A DNA stretch of 64,000 nucleotides from Hermetia illucens. Lineage: Eukaryota > Arthropoda > Insecta > Diptera > Stratiomyidae. The stretch is taken from NCBI RefSeq assembly GCF_905115235.1, contig NC_051849.1, positions 46,737,017 through 46,801,016 on the forward strand, in the 5' to 3' direction. Under the pieces are notes generated by a model. That model made no database searches, was not told the DNA's origin, and worked only from the letters and a program-made list of their open reading frames with translations. Made by a program: the position numbers and the translations under genes. This document shows positions 34,201-44,149 of this stretch, piece by piece; positions within the stretch are counted from its first letter, which is position 1; each line of letters opens with the position of its first letter.

Positions 34201-37200
34201 TTTTATTTCGCTTGCATTGTTATGATTTTACTAGCGTTACAGTCAAGTAGATCTGCGGTTCATATGTTGTTCATAATGGATGCAATATAGGATGAAACAA
34301 AACGTCGGCAACAAACGACCGGCGCAGAGGAAAAAAAACAGACTTTCCTACCAACAATGGAAGTCCCACGAACAGCTGTGTTGGGGATACCTTGACACTG
34401 GACACATTTTTGGGAGAACAATTTCACGTTTTTATTGCAGGTGGTTCGCATATTTGCAATGCTTTCCTACTGAATTTAGTTAAAAATGAATGATGAATCG
34501 ATAACAGTGATAATAGTTGCTGAAATAGTACTAAAAGTATTTAGCGATTAAGCCTTTTCAAGCGAAATTTGTGTAAATGACACATTCATTAAATAAAATA
34601 CTGTTATTAACAACTAATAGTAGCAGCTAGTTATTGTGGATATTGCAATTTCAATAAAGTTTTGTCATTTGACCAAACCCAGATATAAATACGTGGCTGA
34701 GAAAAATAAAGTTTCTAGTGTCCCATTTGATCTTTCCTAAAGAATTGCTGGCCAACGGGAAGAAGAGTGGTGAGATCGCGGAAAAATATGAGGAAAGCGT
34801 TGATAGTTTAGCAGCTCACTTTTGCCGGCCAAAGCCAGTGTCGTTACCCATGCATTATCCTTCGTAAGGAAAAGGGACTCCAACCGAGGATGGTTTGTTG
34901 AATGTACACAGCCTTGGTCTTCCGTGATCGTTCCATTCTAACGTACAGATCTATTGTGTGGTGACCGACGTTAAGCAAGAAATGCAATAGTACCAAGCTT
35001 AATAAGATTCAAAGCACCAAATGTGCAGATGCTCCTAGGGCTCTGCAATTTCAACGGATGTCCTCAATATACTCCTACACCTCCTTCCTCTAGACCACCA
35101 TATTAAATGAGTACGGTCATAGAAATATCAAAAGTGGCCATTTAGGCAGTCGCAATATTTTCCAGGCTGACAGGGTAATGCAAGTGTGGGGTTTCCAGTT
35201 ATAGGAACATAGAAGTAAATACACAGGCCTGTGGACTCAGCAGGTATAGTCGGCGTCCCGCTGGCTACTATGAACAGTGGAATCTACTCGTACTACTTGA
35301 AAAACGCTGGCTTCAGTTGACGAAGGTTCACGACCTGCGTTAAGTCAAGGAGCATCTGGCCCTCGTGTAACTAGATTGAATCACGATTGCTTTCGAACCG
35401 GACGCGTCCAAATACGTGCAGGATTACGGAGGTTTGCACGGAGCACAAGCCTATAGGGAACCATGCCATCCGGTACACTCTCCTATTCACACTGTCAAAG
35501 TTCCGGAGAAGAGAGAGAAATGCTCAGGGACTTCCTTTGCGATCGTCCAGCTCTAGCTAAAATCAAATCTTGGGGACATCAGACATACTTGATTGTAGGG
35601 TGGGGGACTCTTATCCTTCGTATACACTAACGATTCACTCTAAAGATCTGAGCGGGCTACATTTTGCTCCCTTTGCCATTCCTACGGCAACCACGAACTT
35701 TGTGAGAAAAAAGCGGCACACCGCAATGCTATTTGGGCCGCTCAGAAAGTCCCCTGATGCATACTTACCTATCTATTAGGATAGTTCATTCATAAAAAGT
35801 GCAATATAGCAGGAGTTTCTACTTTATGCCCAATGTTTGCAGAATTAGCGAGTACTGCCTAAGATCCATATTAGTATAGCAAACGTGTTTTTTTCGATTA
35901 GCCTGTGCTTATATGCAAGATTTTTCGAAATAATAAAAAAAAATTGTTTTTTCTTTTTCGCTGGTGTAGATATTTATTCTTGCAAATACCGCTATTTCGG
36001 GAACTGCTTGTTCCCTTCATCAGTGCTAACAAGTCCTTGTAAGATTGTGGTAAATCACTCTACAAACAGTATTACGTCTTTCCGGGTATTGCATCGGGAC
36101 ATTAACAATACAGTGCAAAGTTACCTGCCTCAAAAGCAATGTACAATGGCCCTTATCAAATATGTGACCTTATTAATATGACGTTTCCTCTTCACGAATT
36201 TTGAACATAGGAAGAATAGAGAGACCCCATCTCAGTTTGGACACTCAGGTGAAGTGTTCAATTGAAATCTGTAGAGTTACTGACGGTATCCTCCGTGACC
36301 TGTGAGAAACTGGGTGAAATTATAATTGATCTTCTCATACTTTCTCTTCAGCCACTCCCCGGTAGAAGGGATCAACTTGTAAATCCAACGACCTATTGCT
36401 GACTGATCCCACCGCTGTTGGCATCTACTTGTGGACTTCTCCCTTTGGACTTCATTCACCTGCGATAAAGGAGAAATGGACCTGACGTTATATATGTTCA
36501 TCATCTCGTCTGCCAAGATCTCATGTGGAGTGTTAAATGAAAGTTCTCGATGAGTGCTTTCCAAAGCTAGCATCAATTTTGATGTTTGAGGGAAAACGGG
36601 GGAGTGTGGGGAATGGAAACAGATAATTTTTTCCATGAGCCCAAAAACCAAGAAGCTACCACTGTATGGTGCTTAGGCCTCAAAATACCCTTCATACCGA
36701 CACCTGTTTAAATAAAGTTAATAATAGCATATTACCATATTTATTATGAGTAGTTATGTTTGTTAGAAATTGATTAGGAACCCCCCTTAACACTATCATG
36801 GGATCACGAAGTTTTGCAGTAACATAGGCTATACGATATACCATGATAGAAATCGCATAGTAATGGTGCGACCAAGTAATAATAGGCTAAAGTTTTCATT
36901 TTTGTGCAAATAGTTTTGCAAATTATATTTCGAACTAGATACAAATGATACAAATACAAAAAAACTTTCATACCTGAAGCAGTCAGCTTCCGTTTTCCCT
37001 GACTTGTTTTAATATGGAAATAACTGCTTTTTAGTAATCCACATTAGCAACTCGGATTCTATATTCTGTGTCTTTTGTGAACCAAAGTGGATTAATTTTT
37101 GATAAAATCTTATAGAAAGTATTTATTAGAAGAGAAAAAGAAGATCCTTATTGCGATGTTTTATCATAAAACAGCATATTTCCATTTACTTCGGTAAAAA

Positions 37201-39399
37201 TGAAGCTGAAACCTTACTTTAGTGGACCCGAGCAAAAGTAATTTTACCACTACAATTCATATTCGCTTGGATAAAATATTTATTTACACAAAATTATTCA
37301 GGCAGAAAATTAAGAAAGTCAATTTTTGTAGGTCCGCAAAACTGTCATTTACTACAGAAAAAAATATGAAATGAATAGTGGTGCTTTTCTTAAAAAAAAA
37401 AAAAAACTCTGAAAATGCACTTTATCTACTCTCACCTGACTCCTGAAAATTTAGGTGCCGAAAGGGTCAGCCGGACAAGGTTTTTCACTAAGGCCTTAAA
37501 GTTTTTGGAGGCAGGTACAAAGGTTTCTGGGACAAAAATATATAACGGACTACAACTGCCATATTTTAGAACAACCAAATCAGAAGAATCATAAGCAGAA
37601 GGGGTGAATCATTACTTAATTCTTTTTTATTTTGTATTGTAATTTTGGTTTCTTATTATATTTACTATATATTTTATAAACTAGACGTGAATTTTGAATA
37701 ATTTTCGCGTACTGTTGACTAGAGTCGATAAAAAATTCACATTTTGTCGAAGGTATAAAAAGCATTTAAACTAGTGTCCCGCTAACTGAAGACGAAGGAC
37801 ATTTCACCACCAACCATGGAAGAAACAGTTCCTGCAATCCATCGGCTTAAAAATCATAAGTCGCCAGGAGCCGATGGAATCAAAGCCGAACTAATTAAAT
37901 GTGGAGGCCATCAAGTACATCAAGTGGTTTATCTACTGATGCTCAAGGTGTGGGACAGCGAATCAAAGCCTAGCAATTGGCAACGAGGCATTATCTAACT
38001 CGTACATAAAAAGGGGGATATCACGCAGTGCAGCTGAGCACCATCTATAAGATATTCTATGCTATCTTACTAGACTGGTTATCCCTATATGCTCAGAACA
38101 TCATGAGCTCATAACAACGAGGCTTCACCACAGGCAGATCAGCAACAAAGCAGAATTTCTCTCTGCGGCAAGCGATGGAGAAACTGTTGAAATATGGCCA
38201 TCAGTTCCAGCATTTTTTTTTCGCCTTCAAGGTCGCTTATAATAGCATAAAGATAGTAAAACTATGTACGGCTATGCGAGGCCAAATAAAAGCAACATGA
38301 TCACTCTCGAGGCCATTCACTTTCAACAACGGTCTAAGACAAAGGGATGCGTTATCATGCATCCTTTCTAATCTAGCCCTGGAAAAGGGTTTTAGCTTAG
38401 CCAGGACAGTCTATAAGGGCAATATCTGTGGTAGAAAAAGACGACGTAGCAGACCCTACTTCAGATGAAGTGATGCCGTAGTCCAGAATGCCAGACAGCT
38501 TTAAGGATATCGAATTGGTGGGCCTCGGATGTCCAGGATGTATGGAGTTCTTTCCTAAGGAATGCCTAGACCGGAATCCTGTTGTTATGCCATTAAAGAT
38601 GATGAAACTAGTGTAATTAATGGACTTGAGGACCAGACTGACACATGCTCTCGTGGCTTTACACGATCAGTTCTCAATTAGATGTTAAACATCAGATTGA
38701 AAAATAATTTTCGTCAGTCTAGTTCATCTATGCATTAGTCGTTGCGTTTACGCCATTTAGATTATTGGCAAACTGATATTATAAGGTCGCTACTAAATTT
38801 TTCGAATAAAATCTGTCAGTCTATCGCGATGGACTGTTGCAGGCTGATAGTATGGCTGGGTCTAAGTGAAACCCTAATACCTTGGTTACGGGAAGTCACG
38901 TTCTCGATGTAAAAAGCCAATGGTATCAATTATCAACTCCATCAGTGTGAAACAAGCTTAAGATTCTTTTATTGGAGTGATATTGCACCCGTTTCCATTA
39001 CAACGCAACGGAATCCAAGAACATATTTAATATGCAAGTAAGAGCAACCCGCAACTCTCCACATTCGAAATTATCAGCTGCTATGCATATCAGAAAAATT
39101 TTAGGTATGCAAAAATATATGGTATATAATTCACATATTATTGTATTTCATATTAACTCACTTTGAATAGTTGGAAAAACTGGATTTAAATGCATGTCGT
39201 CCGCGATTTTCTCCGCCCTGGCGTTCGTTGTTGCACTATGACTCCTATCAGTACTACCACTTGCACTGAAAATCGTAGACAAGCTGGAGATTTTTGTGTA
39301 CAACACAATCGTAATTATCCAAGTTACCGATGCAATAAGCACCCCCCAACAAAAAGCCTTATTCATGATTAATTTCATACTTTTATGGAATGTATTCAC
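31248..39399 (-). CDS. Polypeptide N-acetylgalactosaminyltransferase (Pgant family), 8 coding exons, 600 aa
   Basis: The enzyme moves GalNAc from UDP-GalNAc to Ser/Thr in the Golgi, the first step of mucin-type O-glycosylation. Exons on the minus strand are 39399-39162, 33326-33194, 33138-32633, 32556-32246, 32192-31990, 31780-31634, 31577-31439 and 31373-31248; phases agree throughout. A type II membrane anchor lies at about residues 17-35 ([18 protein letters not shown]). The GT-A domain has [10 protein letters not shown], the metal-binding FLDSHIEVN (D230/H232) and the Gal/GalNAc-transferase motif DIWGGENLE with SFRVWQCGG (about 333-350), then [14 protein letters not shown]-terminal ricin-type lectin domain (about 470-600) contains [18 protein letters not shown] and GMCLRANN. 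It resembles the GALNT11/Pgant35A side of the family, but the paralogue is not certain. Intron 1 (5.8 kb) holds several transposon fragments. Confidence 0.95.
33640..33720 (+). mobile_element. Tc1-like transposase scrap in Pgant intron 1
   Basis: The frame reads [19 protein letters not shown], the second catalytic block (QQDNDPKHTS) of Tc1-like transposases. Nothing else of the element is readable. Confidence 0.65.
33721..35979. other. Pgant intron 1, unassigned
   Basis: No coding match was recognised. Base composition rises between about 34750 and 35600, suggesting old mobile DNA, but I could not name a family. Confidence 0.35.
35980..36028 (-). ncRNA. Hammerhead ribozyme-like motif, copy 3
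   Basis: This is the closest to the canonical core. The minus strand reads GCA, CUGAUGA, an extra A, hairpin GGGAAC-AAGCA-GUUCCC, GAAA, stem III region UAGCGGUA, then UU and UGC, pairing with GCA. CUGAUGA and GAAA are exact. Stem II has six Watson-Crick pairs. Confidence 0.7.
36277..36480 (-). mobile_element. R1-clade LINE ORF2 C-terminal fragment (old)
   Basis: The minus strand reads [20 protein letters not shown] and [16 protein letters not shown], closely matching the ORF2 C-terminal part of the R1 element at 16196-19018 ([35 protein letters not shown]). It is a short, diverged remnant. Confidence 0.8.
36660..37780. other. Pgant intron 1, nothing identified
   Basis: AT-rich non-coding sequence. 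I see no repeat ends or protein matches. Confidence 0.4.
37780..38610 (+). mobile_element. LINE family A copy with internal deletion
   Basis: [20 protein letters not shown] followed by [18 protein letters not shown] is the RT finger region absent from the copy at 5000-7668. At about 38390 the sequence jumps from just before the YADD block to the 3' end (CCAGGACAGTCTATAAGGGC), so the palm and thumb are missing. It ends in the family tail at about 38580-38610. Confidence 0.8.
38611..39161. other. Pgant intron 1, start of intron
   Basis: No feature recognised between the LINE fragment and the exon 1 donor at 39161. Confidence 0.4.
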
Positions 39400-39928
39400 T
39401 TATGAACTGAAATGATTTATTTACAAAACTCTAACAGACGATTGAGAATCACTTTTGGCACTGCGTTGCACTTTGTATCAGTCATTTCTTCTGAAACATA
39501 TCCAGCATCATTGCATGCAGCTTAATTTGCACGCTTTCACTTGAGAAACGACTCCAGTCGAATTAATTAAAGTGCGGTAGATGCATTAAGGAATGTAGAC
39601 AAAGAAGACACAGAGTATTCTGACAATCACAAATATTATTTAGTTCCCATAGTCACTATAGAGTACAATGTTTCACTTTTTATGCAAATTTATAATTATG
39701 AATATATGTATTATACATGGGAATATGGGAATGTACGCGATTTCAAACAAAACAGAAATGTCATGCGGATGACAGTCAGGTGCATACCTCAACTTTCTCC
39801 CTTGATTAGGAAAATGTCATAATCTTTTCGGCGTTGATGGTGCCATCTACTCGGAGTGAAGTTGACAGCTGTCTAGTAGCATAACCTCTTGGTCTGTGGT
39901 GGACGGTGTTATCCTCGAAGCTTGAACT
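39400..39928. promoter_or_regulatory. Shared upstream region of Pgant (minus) and mRpL34 (plus)
   Basis: Only 529 bp separates the two start codons, which face away from each other. The region must hold both 5' UTRs and promoters. I see no strong TATA box on either side. Confidence 0.5.
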
Positions 39929-40260
39929 ATGGCAAATATTCTGATGAATATCACTAAAAGGTGACTTGAATTGTAAGTTATCGCAGAATAGTTACAGATT
40001 ACATTCACTTCAGATGCCTTGGGAGCAGTTTCCTGCAAGTTGCAAAAGTGCAACCGGTTGTCGGCGATGGTATCGAGATGGGAGCTGGAGGTCTTTGGTC
40101 GTATCTCTCAATGAGGACGAAAATTCGATGCTACTTTCCTCGGCCGAATGAAGTGAAAAGGATAAGAGTGCACGGATGGGAAAAGCGGATGTCAACTCCT
40201 GCAGGTCGACGAGTACTTATGCGACGAATATTGAAGGGACGTCACGTTCTTTCTCACTAG
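39929..40260 (+). CDS. mRpL34: Mitochondrial ribosomal protein bL34m, 2 exons, 92 aa
   Basis: bL34m is a small basic protein of the mitochondrial large ribosomal subunit. Exon 1 is 39929-39960 and exon 2 is 40014-40260, with a 53-bp GT/AG intron. The N-terminus ([17 protein letters not shown]) looks like a mitochondrial presequence. The C-terminal third carries the L34 signature: [20 protein letters not shown] then [19 protein letters not shown], compare the bacterial pattern HGFxxRMxTxxGRxVLxxRRxKGRxxLS. AATAAA lies at 40301-40306. It is divergent from the Pgant gene. Confidence 0.95.
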
Positions 40261-40300
40261 AGTAGGTTCAGAAGGGAGTGAATTATAATAATTGTGTAGA

Positions 40301-40306
40301 AATAAA
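40301..40306 (+). terminator. Poly(A) signal of mRpL34
   Basis: AATAAA about 40 bp after the mRpL34 stop codon. Confidence 0.65.
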
Positions 40307-40954
40307 GTAGAAATAGATTGCCGCTGTGCATCCAAGATGCACTGGATTTATCCCTGTAAATAAAACATGGTTATTAATATAACAGTTGAAAAATCTTTTT
40401 CTACTTATGGCTTACAAGGAGCCTATCCTTGCAGAAATTATCCAGGTTTAATTCGCGGACTTCAGTTTTGGTAGTGTGACACTGGCTTACTATCTGTAGT
40501 TTCGCAACTGCTCTTCTAGAAGAGTTGGAGGTTAACCTAATACAATCTTCCTCATAGTGGTATTTCATCTGAATAAGTAAGGCTGCTGGAAATTATGCCA
40601 TTTCACCTGGATATTCAGCGTTGTTCGAAAAGTGAAAAAGATTGCCGGGGATTGTGACCAATATATAATGCGTATATCCATTCTGTGACAGAAGATCTTT
40701 GGAGTTTTGTTGAGTGGTAGTCACATAGTTACATATTGTATTTCCACGTAATAAGACAGGATGAACATTGGCGTGGCGCGAAACAGCCTCATCATCGCGT
40801 CGATGGCAATCTACATTTCGATACATCGACATGATCAATCGGTTAGCCAAAGTCCGTGTTTTTATTTATATTTTATTCACCTTAGTTTCGAACTCTAATA
40901 ACTTCCGAATGAAAGTATTCATTCCTGAGTAATGATTTTTGATAGTCTGCCTTT
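40307..40954. other. Intergenic, one unplaced 85-codon frame
   Basis: A minus-strand frame at 40593-40850 starts with a true ATG but matches no family I know and shows no signal peptide or domain. I do not call it a gene. Confidence 0.3.
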
Positions 40955-40962
40955 TGCAATTA

Positions 40963-41172
40963 ATAATAATAATCGTTGGCGCAACAATCCAATTGGATCA
41001 GGACCCCGAAGTGTGTTAGAGCACTTCATTGAAGACCGTAACGGTACACTACAGGATAGCTTGTAGGAGGCAATGTGGAGATTATTACCCTGATTTGACT
41101 CAGGTACTCATTCACAACTGAGTCGACTGGTATCCGACGTCAAATCACGAGATACAAATTCTACTGCACTCC
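40963..41172 (-). repeat. tRNA-derived SINE copy, head truncated
   Basis: This is the reverse complement of the body and tail of the SINE at 45112-45402 (shared blocks GACTCAGGTACTCATTCACA, GACGTCAAATCACGA, AGTGTGTTAGAGCACTTCA and an (AAT)n tail). The tRNA head is missing. TGCAATTA at 40955-40962 and 41173-41180 is a likely target duplication. Confidence 0.75.
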
Positions 41173-41265
41173 TGCAATTATTATTATTATTCTGTTAAGG
41201 GAAAGTCGCAACGCGTCCTTGAAGAACTATTGTGCCCCTTTTACTGGTTATAGTGCACCTATTGA

Positions 41266-41820
41266 TCATAGTATCTCAAGCAGGCCTGTAACCGTTGAGA
41301 ACTTTAGTATGTTCCCCACTTCCAGATGTTTCAGCTTTGCATCTGGTAGTAAGTGTTCTCCCAGATGTCTCGACCTACTTTGCACAAGTGCAGGACACTG
41401 TCCCAGGACGTGTATAGAGGTTTCGTCCTCCTCCTCACAAAACCTGCAGGCAGTGTCCGTAGATATCCCTAGCTTCCCTAGGTGATAGTTCAGCCGACAA
41501 TGACCAGTGAGAATTCCCACTATGATTCGGAGGTTCTTTTTGGTGAGGTTTAAGCAATCCTTTGTACGCATGGGTTCGTATCCCCCAATAAGCACCCTGG
41601 ACTGCTCCATCCCTGGTAGGCCCGCCCAATATATTTCCCTCAACCGTTTCTCTTCGTTTCTTAGATTCATAGCCATGAAACCGTTTCCGATCCCACAGAA
41701 GGGTTCTTGCCCATGTAAAGGCATCCCTGCTCCCTTCTTGGCTAGTTCATCCGCTCCCTCGTTGCCTTCCAACCCCTGAAACCCAAAGTATCCAGACCTT
41801 GTTGGACGAGCCGAGTATAT
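41266..41820 (-). mobile_element. LINE family B fragment, RNase H and C-terminus
   Basis: GNEGADELAKKGAGMPLHG (about 41765) is the end of a LINE RNase H domain. It is followed by a conserved C-terminal segment with CRLNYHLGKLGI and the Cys/His cluster CRFCEEEDETSIHVLGQC (about 41395-41450). The frame stays open for 168 codons. The 5' part is absent. Confidence 0.8.
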
Positions 41821-41869
41821 TCAGTCTCTCAAGGCAATTAAGATTATATAATGTTCATCTCAGATCAAT

Positions 41870-42125
41870 CATCAGTCAATAGTGAACTGCGTTATGAAAT
41901 TGCTTCTCGCATTAGCGCAGCCTGGATTAAGTGGCATTCCACAACTGATATTCTTAATGATCGAAGTATCACCATCATTGAAATATTGCAATAGAGGCGT
42001 ACGGTGGTATAATCACGTAAATCGCGCTAACGGGAATCCATTTGCCAAGATTGGTCTAAACATCAAAGTTGATGGGGAAAAGACCAAAAGGCCGACTGAA
42101 GCAACGGTTTGATACGTTGGATGGT
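41870..42125 (+). mobile_element. LINE family C fragment, 3' part (left of insertion)
   Basis: Pieces read RISAAWIKWHSTTDIL, RGVRWYNHVNRANGNPFAKI and GLNIKVDGEKTKRP, followed in another frame by FDTLDGDLK. This is the WYGHVxR...DGKRPKGRPKxRWxDxL end of an RTE-like LINE. It continues at 42349-42470 after a 203-bp insertion. Confidence 0.75.
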
Positions 42126-42135
42126 GATTTGAAAG

Positions 42136-42338
42136 ATAGTTATCGTTCCGATGCTTGTAGTTCTTCTAAATAAAAATAAAACTAGGTAGCTTGCTCCTAC
42201 TACAATATATTTTAATAGTTAGTAAATACGTATTTCGAAAGCTACTTACTTTCTTCCTCAGTACGTATACGTATACGTATTTACTAACTATTAAAATATA
42301 TTGTAGTAGGAGCAAGCTACCTAGTTTTATTTTTATTT
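42136..42338 (-). mobile_element. 203-bp fold-back insertion with hammerhead at its turn, 10-bp target duplication
   Basis: Two copies of GATTTGAAAG (42126-42135 and 42339-42348) flank the insert; removing insert and one copy restores the LINE reading DLKASRM. Arms 42168-42232 and 42274-42338 form a perfect 65-bp inverted repeat with a 41-bp spacer that holds the hammerhead core. A 32-bp unique piece (42136-42167) completes the insert. There is no open frame. A truncated Penelope-like or retrozyme-like element is my inference. Confidence 0.75.
42226..42266 (-). ncRNA. Hammerhead ribozyme-like motif, copy 4
   Basis: The minus strand reads GUA, CUGAGGA, an extra A, hairpin GAAAG-UAAGUAG-CUUUC, GAAA, palindromic UACGUA (stem III), then UU and UAC, pairing with GUA. 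The core letters are intact and stem II differs in sequence from the other copies yet pairs. Confidence 0.65.
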
Positions 42339-42348
42339 GATTTGAAAG

Positions 42349-42470
42349 CTTCGCGAATGTATACAAATCAGGGCTTTGAGAGAGTAAAATGGTGCAACCA
42401 ACCACAAAGGCAGAAAAGGACAAAGGACAGAAGAAGAATGAACTATAATGCAAATTTAAATATTGGACGA
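42349..42470 (+). mobile_element. LINE family C fragment (right of insertion)
   Basis: It continues the LINE with ASRMYTNQGFERVKWCNQPQ and related residues, the usual LHPDQAxxRxKWR end of this LINE type. Confidence 0.65.
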
Positions 42471-42739
42471 ACCATACTGTAAATTTACATGAGGATTCTT
42501 CTTTTGAACGCGGCCAAGATTTCGCAATTTTTGTTACTAAGAACCCAGGAATACATAAGGACTGGCAAGATCATTATCTTCTACAGTAATAGCTTTGACC
42601 CTTTAGTGAGAAGTTTGGAGCTAAACAGTTTTTGTAATCTGTAATAGACTTGGTCAATTTGGTTGAAAGAGGTCCCGTCTAGAAAGACCCACGTATGTTT
42701 GTGGATCACTTTCCTGGAAACCAGGTACTTCCAACAACC

Positions 42740-43520
42740 ATTTAATGCAATACTGCTAATTGAATAATTTGCAGTCCGTTGTCATTGGTATCCTTATGTA
42801 AGCTATGGGAGCCAACATATCGCCTAAATATGTCCCTACTTGACTGTTAAAATTTCCAAGTATGATTTTTATATCATACTTGGGACAGGCTACGTAGGTC
42901 CGAACAACTGCGTCGTAGAAGGTATCCGTCTCCTTAATGGGGATGTGAACGTTAATGAGGCTTATATTTCTAAATGCAGAGTTCATAGCCTTTCGCTTAT
43001 GCTTTCAAAGCCGATAACAGCAGGTTTCACTTTTTGACTGACTAGGAAACCTACTTCGAACACATTGTTTACTGAATGGTTGCTATAATATATTGTTGTA
43101 GTGGCTCTTCTCCAGGAAACCGGTCCCTGTCCAGCGCATCCCTTGCAATGCTATTACATGAGCCTTATATTAGGACAGGGTATCAGCTAGCTACTGAGCA
43201 GCATTCGGTCTGTACAGGGAGCACACTTTCCATGGGAAAATGCACAAATCGTTGTTCCGTTTTCGTTGCCGGGTTCGTCATTGCAAACCGAGGCTCCTTC
43301 CGTGGCCTCCTTCCGTGGCTTCGTAACTTCGGTTTTCCGCGTAGGCTTGTCAGCCCTACCCAACCCCCAACCTGGAGGACAAGTTGGTAGGATTTGTCCC
43401 GTTTTAGGTGTAGAAGACTCGCCTTCATCCTTCTCCCTCTGGAGTTTTTCATTAAGAAAGAACTCTCAGCGACCACCGCATGGAGGTGGAGATAGGATTT
43501 GGAAGTAGAGCCGTTGGTGT
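42740..43520 (-). mobile_element. LINE family A 5' fragment (leader and endonuclease)
   Basis: On the minus strand the sequence around 43345-43400 (GGTTGGGGGTTGGGTAGGGC) is nearly identical to the 5' part of the copy at 5000-7668, and the endonuclease block IILGNFNSQVGTYLGDM is readable at about 42830-42880. It is truncated on the 3' side. Confidence 0.8.
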
Positions 43521-44149
43521 TGGTTAAGTAGACGTTTCCTTGGTTTTTTATTCCATCGTGACTCGTACTCTTTGACCGCCTCTTTCGATATTGATTTATT
43601 TTTATAGTTTCATCCGAACTTTGGACGTGACTGACGAGGTTTCGACACATTTTGTTTCAATAAAATCATATGTTTCCCTCTAGTTTATAACTTGGCAAAT
43701 AGGTAGATTGCTATATTAAGAATGTTTTCAATCACAATAAATTTGATTAAGAAAGCAACAGTTATTGTATTGTGCATCTTTATACAGTAGAGTACGATAT
43801 TGGGATGAAAATCACTTTGAAATTGATGAGTTCCAACAGTCGTACAAGTTCCCATCATTCGTACAAATTTTATGATACTAGGGTACGTATTTAATAATCA
43901 ATAAGGATTTCCTAATAAGAAAATAGTTTCTGGAAAGGTAATCGCTCACCTTTCTGGAAACTCCAATTGGATATAAAAGAACCCGAGGTTCGCACTCAAT
44001 ATCAACAACTGGGTGACCAGATAAGAAAGATAGGGAAGTCAATTTAAATTAAACAACAACGATGTGAGATATCAAAATGATTCAGGCTTTTTATTGAAGT
44101 TACATCCATATCATCATGTATTCCAATTTTTGATGACTAGAGCGTCCGA
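43521..44149. other. Intergenic, nothing identified
   Basis: AT-rich sequence with no recognisable gene or repeat ends. Confidence 0.4.

Noticed and set aside
40593-40850. 85-codon minus-strand frame starting with ATG
   Set aside because: No recognisable domain, signal or neighbour logic; length is within chance expectation for this composition.
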